A stretch of DNA of 64,000 nucleotides, from the NCBI GenBank assembly GCA_036365145.1, contig JAEOAD010000018.1, positions 6,776,001 to 6,840,000 of the forward strand, in the 5' to 3' direction. The number at the start of each line of letters is the position of its first letter. Positions within the stretch are counted from its first letter, which is position 1. Below are positions 1 through 10,906 of this stretch, piece by piece. The notes under the pieces were generated by a model that searched no databases, had not been told where the DNA came from, and worked only from the letters and a program-made list of their open reading frames with translations. The position numbers were made by a program, and so were the translations under genes. Source of the DNA: Orientallactaga sibirica. Its lineage: Eukaryota > Chordata > Mammalia > Rodentia > Dipodidae.

Positions 1-132
1 TAGCAACATATAAATAATACAACCCCACTGTACTGTCCCATGTTTAAAAGTCCCAAACATGAATAAATGAAGAGCTTGGTCAAACCTGAGCACATGCCCT
101 TGGAAGTCTTTTCCAAAATTTCACACAGCAAA

Positions 133-357
133 TTAAGTTTTTAAAACAGTAAAGGCTACAGCAAAAGAACAAATCAGAAGTAAGATCCGAATACAAAAGT
201 CCCAAGTGTAGGATGTGGCAAATACAACTTTCCACACTGGGTCATTCAGGGCCACAGTTTGGTTGACACCCAGTGCTACAGATCCTAGACTTGTTTTCTC
301 CTGAGGAGTCAAGTGAAGTAGTTCAAAATGAAACATGGAACTGACTAGTTCAAGCAT
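133..357 (-). CDS. Unrecognised 74-codon ORF, possible terminal exon
   Basis: This minus-strand ORF reads from an ATG just inside a good splice-acceptor context (pyrimidine-rich run then CAG/GAG at about 360-378) to a TAA. The predicted peptide is mostly polar and ends in one hydrophobic segment of about 19 residues (FCIRILLLICSFAVAFTVL), so it could be a tail-anchored or single-pass C-terminus. I do not recognise the family. It lies 2.1 kb downstream, on the same strand, of the CpG-island exon at 2.5 kb, so it could be an alternative exon of that transcription unit or chance. A competing donor-like GTAAGT on the same strand at about 379-384 weakens the acceptor reading. No repeat was seen here. 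Confidence 0.2.
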   Translation of the reverse strand: MLELVSSMFHFELLHLTPQEKTSLGSVALGVNQTVALNDPVWKVVFATSYTWDFCIRILLLICSFAVAFTVLKT

Positions 358-369
358 CTCCTGGGAGGA

Positions 370-1425
370 ACAGGATACTTACAGTTTAAACTCACACCTC
401 ACCCCACTGCCAACATCTACAAGTGCAGCCTGGGCAAGTGGAATTTCCACAGGGGAACCCACTTACTGCCCAGATGGGCCCAGCAAGTCTTCAGACCCCA
501 TGGCTTTCTGATCTCAAAACACATCTGACAAGCTCTCAGGGACATGCTGGTCAATAGCAACACACCACACACTACTCTTAACATCTCACGCAGCATTAAA
601 AATGCACCCCACTTTTCCACAACCACTGCATTCTCAGGGAAAGGCTGACTGGAGATTTCAAAGAAACAAAGACCTCTCCCCAAGGGCCTCAAATGACTTT
701 TTTTATTCCAGGAATGAAGAGGGAATAGGGTGCCAGCCGCTCACCCTCTCAACACTACCACCTTCAACTCCCTGCCCATCTAGTCCATGATCCTGCCCAC
801 TCTTGGAGTCCCCCTCCCCACTGAATACACCTCTAGACTTATGACACACCCTGTGACCTTGTCAGAGGCAAGCCAATGAAGGTACACACTGACCTGTGGC
901 CAAGGTGAGCAAAGGGCACAGCCCCACAAGGAAGGGCTGGGAGAGCAGGCAAGAGGCAGCTTTGGGGTCTGGGACAGCTGGGCATAAGGCACACCCTTGA
1001 GTCCCTGGAGCCAAGGTGAGCCCCAACCTTGCCTTGCATTTGTCCCCAAGTCCTAATGTTGGGGTGCTCGGGGGCCTTGTGGGAAGAGGGGGGTTTGGAC
1101 GGTGGGGCTCAAGTGACCAGGATCCCAGATACCAACATGTCACAGCAAGGGTCCAGGGGGCACCTCTGGATCCCCAAAATCCCAGCACTCCTTACAAATG
1201 AACAGAGTCCCAGGCCTCCCTGGGGCCTGTCCTGAAGTTCCAGCTCTTAACCAGGTCCTCCTTGAGGACCTTTCTCATGGTGCAGCCCAACCTTAAATGA
1301 ACCACCTGGGGTCCTAGAGTGTGTCTATGTCCCAAGCCCTCCTCACAGTTCAGCCTTAGGGTCCCAGCTTTCAGGGGCACAAGGCTGCCTCAAGGCCCCA
1401 AAGTTTTCACATGAGTGCCAGGGTC
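370..1425. other. Single-copy DNA, no gene recognised
   Basis: No SINE, LTR or L1 is visible. The open frames on both strands overlap one another and look like random GC-rich ORFs. If the minus-strand gene reading from the 2.5 kb CpG island is correct, this is its first intron. Confidence 0.5.
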
Positions 1426-1429
1426 CAGA

Positions 1430-2340
1430 CCTCTTTGAGGCCAGTCCTGATGCCTCAGCCCTCTACAGTGGGCTTGTCCCAGTGTCCTGACCTTCCTACA
1501 GCCTTGTCCCAGGTCCTGGCCCTCCTTGGAGAGGTCTCAGTGTGTTGGCCCTCATCTGTGACCTTTTTGACCATCTCAGTGATCCTGGCACTCTCTAGGT
1601 CTTGTCCAGTCTTGAGATCCATCCCTCTTCAATGACCTTTCCCAGAAGCCTGCCAGGTCCCTAGGCCTAACCCTCCACAGTGATCTACCAGGGGGTCCTT
1701 GCCTGTCCTGGAGTTTGACTCTCTTGGATGACCTATCTTGAGGTTCTAGAACTCCGTGGGTCCTGCCCAGTGACTGATCTACAGTCACTGGCTTTCTGTG
1801 GTTCTGACCTGGCCTGGGGTCCAGTTTCCCAGGGTCCTGCCTGGGCCAGGTTCCTGTCCTTCCAAGGACCAGACCTGTCCAGAGTCCAGTCAGTTCCAGG
1901 CTCCTGGTCTGCCTGGGTTCTTGTCTTTCCCAGGCCCTGTCCTCCTGGGGTCCACACTGTTCCAGGATCCAGCCTGGTCTGAACTCCTTGTCTTCCCCAG
2001 GTCCTGTTCTCCCAGGGTCCAGCCTGTTCCAGGATCCTGCCTAGTCTGGGTTTCTTGTCTTCCCCAGGTCCTGTTCTCCCAGGGTCCAGCCCGTTCCAGG
2101 ATCTTGCCTGGCTGAGTTCCTTGTCCTCCCAGAGTCTTGTCCTCCCTGGGTCCAGCCTGTTCCAGAGTCCTGCCTGGTGTGGGCTCCTGTCCTTTTGGAG
2201 TCCTGCCTATTCTGGGGTTCTGTCCTCCCAAGGTTCAGCTTGTTCCGGGATCCAGCCTGGTCTGGGGTCCTCCCTGTCCTGGGGCTCTCCCACCCGGGGT
2301 CCTGTTCTTCCGGGGTCCTGCCCTCCCAGAGACCCTGGCC
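1430..2340. repeat. Degenerate GC-rich minisatellite beside the CpG island
   Basis: Plus-strand text repeatedly uses GGTCCTG, CCCAGGGTCCAG and TTCCAGGATCC. From about 1790 to 2300 the order repeats with a period near 66-67 bp, itself built of about 22-bp sub-units. The two best copies lie at about 1998-2063 and 2065-2130. Because the period is near a multiple of three, long low-complexity frames are open on both strands (for example 1798-2115 plus and 2041-2832 minus). They are rich in G, Q, T, R and D and are not credible proteins. Confidence 0.75.
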
Positions 2341-2379
2341 TTCTGGCTGGCCCTCGGGGTCCCGCCTCCCGGGCCTGCC

Positions 2380-2900
2380 GAGGGCGCTGGGCTCGCAGCC
2401 TTCAGCCGGACACCGGCCGAGGCCGCGGCCTGAGGAGCGGGCGCGCGGGCCCAGGCCGGGCGGGGCGGGCTCACTGACCTGCGTCTCGGGCGGCGGGCGA
2501 GCGGGCGCACGCGGGGGCTTGCCGGGAGGGGGAGGGGGCGCCGCTCCCTCCGGGTCCCCCCCAAGAGGAGGAGAAAAAAGCCGTCCGGAGTTTAAAACAA
2601 AGAGGCGGAAATGCCCGAGCTGAGCCGAGCGCCGAGTCGGGGGCGCCGCGCTTGGAGCATGCGCGGTGTATGGCTCGGCTCCCACCTCGCAGGCGGGCGG
2701 GGGCGGAGCCTGCAGGGGGCGGGGCGCGTAGGGTGGTGTCGGGCGGGGCCAGAGGCGCAGGCGCGTGCAGGCGTGATCCGCCAGGAAGCTGGCGCTGCAG
2801 CACGGGCGGGACAGAACTCGGGGCGTGGTCACTGGGCGAGAGGCGTGGCCAGAGGAAGGGGTGGGGCGGGGCTACTCATGATGGGCGACTGGGCCAGGGC
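2380..2900 (-). promoter_or_regulatory. PCGF3: CpG-island promoter, probably of PCGF3
   Basis: CpG density is very high against a CpG-poor window. GC boxes (Sp1/KLF type GGGCGG) occur at about 2701, 2717, 2741 and 2864, and an NRF1-like GCATGCGC lies near 2658-2665. No TATA box is seen, as is typical of a housekeeping promoter. The best splice donor nearby is on the minus strand. In human 4p16.3 PCGF3 is the gene divergent from SLC49A3, whose first exon lies on the plus strand at 61 kb here, so strand and order match. PCGF3 encodes a Polycomb RING-finger subunit of non-canonical PRC1. The name is synteny inference only, and plus-strand transcription from the same island is not excluded. Confidence 0.55.
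2479..2660 (-). other. PCGF3: Candidate untranslated first exon (PCGF3-like 5' UTR)
   Basis: Read on the minus strand, this stretch runs out of the GC-box cluster and ends at CAG/GTCAGT (donor at 2478-2473). It contains a TTTAAAAC-type AT block and a long T run inside otherwise GC-rich sequence, which is common in 5' UTRs. No ATG with a sustained, recognisable frame precedes the donor. The 5' boundary is a guess. A 5' UTR exon fits PCGF3, whose coding exons lie further downstream, outside this window. Confidence 0.35.
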
Positions 2901-4078
2901 GCGAGGAGAAACCATGGAACTAGCGGGGAGGTGACTACATGGGTGCAGGGTGATTGCACGGTGCCGGGCTCCTGGACCTCCCAGACCAGGAGTTTTCTCT
3001 TGCAGAAGCCTTCCGTTCTTGCACTCCTGTCCTTGGGAACCATCCAGGTTCACAGAACGCTGAGGACCGACAGTGGACCTGCTGCTCTACACAGCTCGGC
3101 CAAGTTTGTCCACTGTGCTCTGTCAACGGAGGCCCTCACTGTAATGGGATTGGGCAGCAAAAGGAAAAGGGAAGTGTAGGGCCCTTAGGTACAGAGTGGA
3201 TAGGGCAGCCATATGCTGAGCAGGTGGTGGGGCAAGGAACAGGGCTAGAGGGGCACAGAAGTTTAGGGATGCCCTGCATGAGGCTCAGGGGTAAAGGGAA
3301 ATCAAGAGGCTGCTTGAAAGCACTGCTGGGGCCATGTGACTGTAGGAATGGGACCATGAGGCAGATAGTCCCTCAGAGGAAGGCAGGCTGGACAGTTGCT
3401 GATGGTCTAGAATGCAGGACACACAGTGCCGGGCTGGGGACCAAGTCAGGAGTGCCACTGTACTGTCCCTTTGGCCTTGCTGGAGGCTTTTGAAACATCT
3501 GGAGTCTGTCAAGGGGGTGCCCTTGAGGTGCCACATAAATTGTGGGGACCAAAGGAAGCCTGCAAATATGACTCAGATAAGGCAGCCATGGTGGTGACTG
3601 GAGTCAGCTCCTAGGGTTCCTGAGCTGTGAGACCACCACAGGCTTTGGCCAGGAGTGCAAAAACCAAATTATAGTGTATTCGAGGGAAGATATGAGAAAG
3701 TGCAGATGAGTTTAGACATATTTTAAGATGTGTAGCTCTGAAGGGAAGCAACAAAATGGGGCTCTGGCTACCAAGAGATGAGGGCCAGAGGGCTGTTTCT
3801 TGTGTGAAAGCTTTGATGGCCTTGTGGAAACTGCTGAGATGGCCTGGTAGAGGGGAAGATTGACAATGCTGCAAAGGAGGGCAGGCAGCCTGGGACACAG
3901 TACTTGGGCCCAGATGAAGCCGGCTACAGAAGATCTACAGAAGCTCGAGAGCCCTTGGCAGTTTGGGAGAGGCTCATGAGAGAGAGGGGTGGAGACTGTC
4001 CCAGAACAAGGAAGGTGGGAGTGTTGGGGACAGCAAAGACGTGTCAATGAGCAGATCAAGGAGCAGCCCTGGGCTTAA
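2901..4078. other. Single-copy DNA upstream of the CpG island
   Basis: No repeat, splice-consistent exon or recognised protein is seen. Frames such as 2954-3493 plus are uninterrupted by chance and their translation has no familiar domain. Confidence 0.45.
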
Positions 4079-4366
4079 GGCAGTGTGGTGGTTTGATTCA
4101 GGTGTCCCCATAAACTTAGGTTTTCAGAATGCTAGGTCCCCAGCTGATGGCAATTTGGGAATTAAAGCCTCCTAGAGGCAATTTTATTGTTGCGGGCAGG
4201 CATGTTATAGCCAGCTTTCTCTTACCAGTGTCTGGCACACTCTCCTGTTCCTGTTGTCTATCTGATGTTGGCTAGGAGGTGATGTTCACCCTCTACTTAT
4301 GCCATTGTTTTCCTCTGCCACCATGGAGCCTCTCCTCGAGTCTGTAAGCCAAAATAAACTCTTCTT

Positions 4367-4517
4367 GCCGGGCGTGGTGGCGCACACCTTTAATCCCAGC
4401 GCTCGGGAGGCAGAGGTAGGAGGATCACTGTGAGTTCCAGGCCACCCTAAGAATACAGGTCAGCTTGGGCTAGAGTAAAACCCTACCCTGAAAACAAAAC
4501 AGAACAAAACAAAACAA
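4367..4517 (+). mobile_element. B1-like SINE in the MaLR 5' LTR
   Basis: It has the 7SL-derived B1 body (GGCGTGGTGGCGCACACC start, AATCCCAGC block, CAAAACA tail). The TSD CTCTTCTT flanks it in the host LTR, so it inserted after the MaLR. Confidence 0.9.
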
Positions 4518-6122
4518 CCTCTTCTTTCCACAAGCTGCTCTTGGTTGGGTGTTTTCTGGCAGCAATGAAAAGCTAACTGCAGCAGTAAAGTTGGTACTGA
4601 GAAGTGGTGTAATTAATGCTAGAAACTTGATTGTATAGCTTTTGGCCTTTTGGAACTACTTTGCAGGAGGGATGTGGATGAATTTGAAATCTTGGCCTAA
4701 GAGATGCCTTGCAGTATTGTAAGTACAGCTTGATAGCCCATTCTGGTCAGAGTTGAAAAACCTGAATGCAGTAAGAACTATGTACTGTGAGGTTTGGCTT
4801 ATGAGGGTGAGAAAGAGCTTTGCCTGGACTGGGCTAGAAGCATTTTGTGTGAGAGGCTTGCTGTTGTGCCCATATCCTGAGAACTTGTGCAGGGTTACAT
4901 TGCGTAGAAATAGACTGGTATGTGCAGAGGGATGTGGCACAGAAAAAAAAAAGTAAGAAATCTTTGGGCAGAAACTTCTGCCCATTTAGCTGTAATTGTA
5001 TAAGAGATTACAACCATTGAGGCTGGGCCAGCTGACCTGCATTGGGACAATAGAAAGCATGTAGGCTCTTTTGAAGGGGCCTGAATGTTGCTGAAGGAGT
5101 GTCCTGTTCTTCAAAGCCTGTTTTATTCCTCCCTGGATTAGCAAGTTGATAGCCCACCTGATATTATGGAGTATAACAAATACAGGAAAGAGAGGGTCAT
5201 TGAATTTGCAATATGGTTTTGTATTTTGGAAATGGCCATGGATAGTGTGAAGCAGGCTTGTTGATTACCTCTGTGGAGCCCAATGGAGCCATGAGGATGA
5301 ACCGTGGATTGCAGTGGAGTCCCAGTGGAGATGCCAGGACCACAAGATGGCTGCCAAGGTGAGCTGTCAGCACTGAATAAAGTTTTCCAGGACTGTGAAT
5401 AGCTGAGCTGGAGGAGGTAGCATTGGAACTCTGAAGACTTAAACCTGGTTAGAATTATCAGACTTGGAGACTTTTCACTGACAGTTGTTGGTCTTGAAGC
5501 TACAGTGTTTGATGTTTGTCCTGTCTAAATCTGTATTGGTTGAATATTTCTTTTCTATGCCCAATGTCATCTTTTGCAGTATGAATGTTTATTCTGTGCC
5601 ATTATGGGGTTTTTGAGGTTTTTTGGTATTATGGCTAGGTTAAAAGACCTTGGACTATGGGGACGTTTAAACATCATTGAGATTAATAAAAACGATGGGG
5701 ACTTTTAAAGCTGGGCTTAATGCATTTCATTTTACATCATGGATTGTTCAGTTTATGAGGGTCAGGGGCAGAATGTGGTGGTTTGATTCATGTGACCCCC
5801 ATAAACTTACATGTTCTGAATGCTAGGTCCCCAGCTGATGGCAATTTGGGAATTAAAGCCTCCTGGAGGCAGTGTATTGTTGGGGGCGGGCTTATGGATG
5901 TTATTGCCAGCTTCCTCTTGCCAGTGTTTGGCACACTCTCCTGTTGCTATTGTCCATCTGATGTTGGCCAGAAGGTGATGTTCACCCTCTGCTCATGCCG
6001 TTGTTTTCCCCTGCCATCATGGAGCTTCCCCTCGAGTCTGTAAGCCAAAATAAACCCTTTATTTTCCCCCACAAGCTGCTCTTGGTTCGCTGTTTTCTGG
6101 CAGCAATGAAAAGCTAACTGCA

Positions 6123-6287
6123 GGCTGGAGAAATGGCTTAGCAGTTAAGGCGTTTGCCTGCAAAGCGAAAGGATCCTGGTTCGATTCTCCAGGACCCATG
6201 TAAGCCAGATGCACAAGGGGGCGCATGCATCTGGAGTTCGTTTGCAGTGGCTAGAGGCCCTGGCGTGCCCATTCTCTCTCTATCTGC

Positions 6288-6328
<41 letters not shown>

Positions 6329-6358
6329 TTGCAAATAAATAAATAAAATTAAAATTAA
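6123..6358 (+). mobile_element. tSINE in the MaLR 3' LTR
   Basis: The head carries pol III box-like blocks (TGGCTTAGCAGTTAAGG as A box, GGTTCGATTC as B box), followed by the unique SINE body, a (CT)n run and an AAATAAATAAAT tail. The LTR text AGCTAACTGC is duplicated on both sides, showing clean insertion near the LTR end. Confidence 0.92.
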
Positions 6359-6379
6359 AAAGCTAACTGCTACAGGCAG

Positions 6380-7712
6380 TGACCTCAGGAAGTCATCCAA
6401 CTTGATGGAAAGATAGATACCACAGCCACCTGTCTGCAAGTGGACTCTCAGGTCCATGCTAAGACCATGTTCAGAAGTCATTCTGTACCTGGAGTCCATA
6501 CACATGGAAGGTGCAGACCCTTCTCTGCCAGCCATAAACCACATTTCTGCTGGAATGTCTTCAGGGAATTCTGGTTCCACATGGCAGCCTTTAGTCTTTC
6601 ATTGGAGGCTGTTGTCCACTATACTGAAGCCAAGATCCTGGGGTTCTCCTTTAGCTATTGCTAGTCCATCAGAACCCAGCCTTGTGTCCCTTCTTCCACC
6701 TTCACCCCATACCCCCAGGTTAGGGATTAGACTCCATCCAGTCTTGTGTCTGTCTTTGGGTCCCTGAATCTATCTTCAGGACAAAATAGTGGCCCTCATA
6801 AACAGGGCACATTTCACTGTTTAAAGCCCTCCAGAGGCTTCTCTCAGAGCAGAAACCTGAGGGTGGGGTTATCCCAGGGACTGGAGGAGAGCTGGAATCA
6901 TAGATGTGGTAAGTTCACAGGTATATGTGTGTGTCTTGGCTCAGCCAAGCACAGTAAATATGTACAAAGGAAGGAACGCAAACTTCTCTCACCCAGTTGA
7001 GTGAGGGACTTCTCCCTCCACACTTTGTATACAGCCAGCCTCCCTGGGGTGTGGCCTGTCCTCTATGGACATGGAGTCTCCTGTATGGGTCTTCTAGGCT
7101 CCCACAAACTCCCAGTGTGGCTGCCATTTTAACATAAAATGGAATGAACTGAGCTCCCTTGATCCCATACTTCTCTGTAAGTTCTCTCTTAAGCCCATCA
7201 AGCTTCTCCCCTGTCTCGCCACAACCCTCAGAAAATAATGTGGTCCAGGCCTTCCAGGACTTTGTGGAGCTAAATCCAAGGTCCATTGTCACCTCCATGA
7301 CCCCTACAGTATTTGTCTGTGCAGTGTTCCCCTCTGAGAGGTATCCCCTCCCCCAAGACTTCTTGAGCTGATCCCAAAGTACTGGAATCAGGATGTGCTA
7401 GGCAACCAACTTACAATGAAAAAGAAAAATCCTTCCAGGACTTGTCCTGTGGCTGTTCCCCACCCCACTCTGACCACTCTCCTTGTGCTCATTCACAAGC
7501 CTTGTGGCTTTCCTTGCTGCCTCTGGGCACACCTGGTACCTGTACCTCAAGGCTCTGGGAGTACTGTTTGCCCCCATACTCCCTTGTGCCTCTCTTCCCC
7601 CAGGTCTGCTTAGCTTTCCCAGACTTAGGATCTCTTTTGACCAATCAGTTGACCAAAATTAAGCATTGAATACTTGCTCTGTTGTTAGCAAGACTGTTGG
7701 GAGATAAGACTA
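6380..7712. other. Single-copy DNA
   Basis: No repeat is recognised until a SINE-tail fragment at about 7713. Overlapping frames on both strands lack recognisable domains or paired splice sites. Confidence 0.45.
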
Positions 7713-7836
7713 CCAGTCTCTCTCTGCTTATAAATAAGTAAATATATAAATAAATACTTTTTAACAAAACTTGACTGCAGTTAAGGCATTTGCCTGCAAA
7801 GCCTAACAACCTGAGTTCAATTCCCCAGTGCTCATG
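7713..7836 (+). mobile_element. tSINE tail fragment and 5' half of a split tSINE
   Basis: 7713-7765 is a CT/AATAAA tail. 7775-7836 is the tRNA-like head of another tSINE that stops at its CCCAGTGCTCATG block. Its other half lies at 10172-10312, beyond the MaLR that split it. Confidence 0.8.
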
Positions 7837-8280
7837 TGTTGCAGTCACGTTCGCATTGCTGACAGGAATCACCAGACCAAGAGCAGCTTTGGGGAAAAAA
7901 AGGGTTTATTGGCTTACAGACTTGAGGGGAAGCTCCATGATGGCAGGGGGAAATGACAGCCTGAGCAGAGGGTGGACATCACCCCCTGGTCAACAGGAAA
8001 GTGTACTTTGGTACACTGGCAAGGGGAAACTGGTTATAATACCCATAAACCCGCTCCCAACTGCCTCCAGGAGGTGTCAATTCCCAAACCTCCATCAGCT
8101 GGGAACCTAGCATTCAGTTTATGGGGGACACCTGAATCAAACCACCACATTTCACCCCTGGCCCCCATAAACCACAGACCATCCACAATGTAAAATACAA
8201 TGCATTCAGTCCAACTTTCAAAGTCCCCACATTTTTTAGCAAGCCTAATGATGTTCAAATATCCCCATAATGCAAGGTCT

Positions 8281-8413
8281 TTTTTTTTTTTTTTTTTTTT
8301 TTTTCGAGGTAGGGTCTCACTCTAGTCCAGGCTGACCTGTAATTCACTATGTAGTCTCAGGGTGGCCTTGAACTCATGGTGATCTTCCTACCTCTGCCTC
8401 CCAAGTTCTGGGG
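8281..8413 (-). mobile_element. B1-like SINE in MaLR internal region
   Basis: It starts with a long T run and then the reversed B1 body. The TSD TGCAAGGTCTTTT lies on both sides. Confidence 0.9.
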
Positions 8414-8574
8414 ATGCAAGGTCTTTTAACTGAGCCATAAAAAAAAAAAAAAAAAATCCCCTCAAAACTCATAATGGGACAGAATAAACATTCACACTGC
8501 AAAAGATGGCATTGGGCTGGGCATAGCAAAGAAATATTCAACCAATACAAGACTTAAAACAACCAGGGCAAAAG

Positions 8575-8732
8575 CTGGGCGTGGTGGCGCACACCTTTAA
8601 TCCCAGCTCTTGGGAGGCAGAGGTAGGAGGATCGCCGAGAGTTCTAGGCCACCCTGAGACTACATAGTTAATTCCAGGTCAGCCTGGGCCAGAGTGAGAC
8701 CCTACCTTGAACCCCCCCCCCCAAAAAAAAAA
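8575..8732 (+). mobile_element. B1-like SINE in MaLR internal region
   Basis: Near-complete B1 with a C-run then A-run tail. The 15-bp TSD AACAACCAGGGCAAA is intact, so the copy is relatively young. Confidence 0.92.
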
Positions 8733-9694
8733 AACAACCAGGGCAAACATCAAACTCTGTAGCTCCAAGACTAACAACTCTAGTCAGTGACAAATCTCCA
8801 AGTCTGATAATTCTAATCAGCAACAAGTCTCTGGAGTTCCAATTCTGCCCCTCCAGCTCAGCTATTCACAGTCCTGGAAAACTTCATCCAGGGGTGGCAG
8901 CTTTCCTTAGCAGCCATCTCGTGGTCCCGGCATCTCCACTGGGTCTCCACTGCAACCCATGGTTCATCCTCGCAGCTCCATGGGGTCTCCATGTAGGCAA
9001 TCCTGCTTCACACTGCACATGACATTTCCAAAACACAAGACTGTATTGCAAATTTAATGACCCTCTCTTTCCTGCATTTCTTATACTCCATAATACCAGG
9101 TAGGGTGCCAATTTGTTAATCTGGGGGAGGGAATAAAGCAGACTTTGAAGAACAGGACACTCTTTGAGTATTTAGGTCCCTTCAAAAGACTCTGCATTTT
9201 TCTGTCATCCCAATACAGGTCAACTGGCCCAATCTCAATGGTTGCAATCTCTCATACAATTGCAGCTGAACAGGCAGAAGTTTTGGCCCAAAGATTTCTT
9301 TCTGTGCCATATTCTTCTGCACACACCAGTCTGTTTCTATGCAATGCAACCCTGCACAAGTTCTCAGGGCATGGGCATAACAGTAAGCCTCTCACACAAA
9401 CTGCTTCTAGCCCAGTCCAAGAAAAGCTCTTTCTCACCCTCATAAGCCAAACCTCACAGTCCATAGTTCTTACTGCATTCAGGTCTTTCAACTCTAACCA
9501 GAATAGTCCATCTTACAGCACTGCAAGGCGTCTCTCTGGCCAAGGTTTCAAATCCTTCCACATTCCTCTTGAAAATCAGCTCTAAAAGGCCAAAGTTACT
9601 TGGTCAGGTGTCTAGCAGCAAATGACACCACTCCTTGGTACCAACATTACTGTTGCAGTCAGGTTCACATTGCTGGCAGAAATCACCTGACCAG

Positions 9695-9850
9695 GCAGGG
9701 CGTAGTGGTGTGTGCCTTTAACCCCAGCACTTGGGAGGCAGAGATAGGAGGATCGCTTAATTCAAGACCAACCTGAGATTACATTGTGAATTCCAGGTCA
9801 GCCTGGGCTACAGTGAGACCCTACCTTGAAAAACTTTAAAGAAAAGAAAA
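9695..9850 (+). mobile_element. B1-like SINE in MaLR LTR
   Basis: The B1 body interrupts the LTR sequence TCACCTGACCAAGAGCAGC, which is duplicated with some divergence on each side. Confidence 0.88.
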
Positions 9851-10171
9851 AGAAATCCCCCGACAAAGAGCAGCTTTTGGGAAAAAGGGGTTCATTTTGG
9901 CTTACAGACTCAAGGGGAAGCTCCATGATAGCAGGGGAAAATGATGGCATGAGCAGGGAGTGGACATCACCTCCTGGCCAACATCAGGTGGACAATCTCA
10001 ACAGGAGAGTGTGCCAAACACTGGCAAGGGGACATTGGCTATAATAACCCTAAGCCTGCCCCCAACAATACACTGCCTCCAGGAGGCATTAATTCCCAAA
10101 TCTCCATCAGCTGGGAACCTAGCAGTCAGAACACCTAAATTTATGGGGGACACCCGAAACAAATTACCACA

Positions 10172-10312
10172 CCATGTAAAGCCAGATGCAGAGAGGAGCG
10201 CGTGCATCTGGAGTTTGTTTGGGGCAGCTGGAGACCCTGGCACACTGTCCATTCTGTGTCTCTCTTCTCTTGATCTCTCTCTGCTTGCAAATAAATAAGT
10301 AGATATTTTTAA
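10172..10312 (+). mobile_element. 3' half of the tSINE split by the MaLR
   Basis: It begins CCATGTAAAGCCAGATGC, directly continuing the half that ends at 7836, and has the usual CT and AAATAAAT tail. Confidence 0.85.
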
Positions 10313-10466
10313 GATGGTCATGGTGTTACATACCTTTAATCCCAGCACTTGGGAGGCAGAAGTAGGAGGATCACTGTGAGTTTGAGGCCACCCTAAGACT
10401 ATATAGTGAATTCCAGGTCAGTCTGCGCTAAAGTGAGACCTTACCTCAAAAAAACAAAATACACAT
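10313..10466 (+). mobile_element. B1-like SINE
   Basis: Degenerate B1 body (TTTAATCCCAGCACTTGGGAGG) ending in CAAAAAAAC. Confidence 0.85.
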
Positions 10467-10477
10467 ATTTTTAAAAA

Positions 10478-10598
10478 ATTGAACTTGTGGGCTTGCCTAC
10501 AAAGGCTAATGATCTGGGTTTGATTCTCCAGTACCCATGTAAAGCCTAATACACAGAGTGATGCATGCATCTGGAGTTCGTTTGCAGTGGCTAAAAAA
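10478..10598 (+). mobile_element. tSINE, 3'-shortened
   Basis: The copy runs from the tRNA-like head to GTTTGCAGTGGCT, then an A run, without the CT tail. Confidence 0.75.
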
Positions 10599-10710
10599 AT
10601 CATAGAATCAAATGATAATGAGAAAACAACATACCAAAACCCTTGGGACATAATGAAGGCAGCCCTAAGAGGGAAATTTATAGATTTAACTGCCTATATT
10701 AAGAAATTAG

Positions 10711-10906
10711 AGGGCTGGAGGGATGGCTTAGCAGTTAAGGCATTTGCCTACAAAGCCAAAGGATCCAGGTTTGATTCCCCAGGACCCATGTTAGCCAGAT
10801 GCACAAGGGGTTGAATGTATCTGGAATTTGTTTGCAGTAGCTGGAGTCCCTTGTTTGCCCATTCTCTCTCTCTCCCCCACTTTATGTCAAGTAAATAATA
10901 AATAAA
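10711..10906 (+). mobile_element. tSINE in L1 fragment
   Basis: It is flanked by the L1-derived TSD AGAAATTAG. Confidence 0.9.

Larger units (their letters stand above)
4084..6374 (+). mobile_element. ERVL-MaLR element with two LTRs
   Basis: Two similar LTRs starting TGTGGTGGTTTGATTC flank about 1.2 kb of internal DNA. The 5-bp TSD GGCAG at 4079-4083 and 6375-6379 is perfect, as expected of ERVL-class integration. The 5' LTR is 4084-4584 (interrupted by a B1) and the 3' LTR is 5774-6374 (interrupted by a tSINE). MaLR elements are non-autonomous and rely on ERVL proteins; no gag, pol or env is seen. Frames of 67 codons (4753-4956, plus) and 109 codons (4656-4985, minus) in the internal region have homologous counterparts in the second MaLR at 7.8-10.2 kb. 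Confidence 0.88.
7837..10171 (-). mobile_element. ERVL-MaLR element with two LTRs, inverted, inside a tSINE
   Basis: This is the same family as the 4.1 kb element, in reverse: LTRs at 7837-8149 and 9651-10171 with the internal region between. The near-perfect TSD is TCATG at 7832-7836 against CCATG at 10172-10176. The element interrupts a tSINE exactly at the CCCATG of its consensus, so the SINE is older. Three B1 copies later entered the element. The internal region has no retroviral protein motif, but frames at 9252-9491 (minus, element sense) and 9145-9585 (plus, antisense) match those of the first element. Confidence 0.88.

Noticed and set aside
2041..2832. 263-codon minus-strand ORF across the CpG island
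   Set aside because: High GC lowers stop frequency and the second half is the minisatellite; proline/arginine/glycine-rich text with no domain, while the same DNA looks like promoter and 5' UTR.
6123..6200. tRNA gene suggested by A-box and B-box-like words
   Set aside because: These are the tRNA-like heads of SINEs, found dozens of times with a SINE body and A-rich tail; no intact cloverleaf.
4084..6374. Coding endogenous retrovirus (gag/pol/env)
   Set aside because: The internal region is only about 1.2 kb and shows no protease, reverse transcriptase or envelope motif.
8281..8413. Human Alu
   Set aside because: Monomeric about 140-bp 7SL-derived body with rodent-type wording; Alu would be dimeric, about 300 bp.
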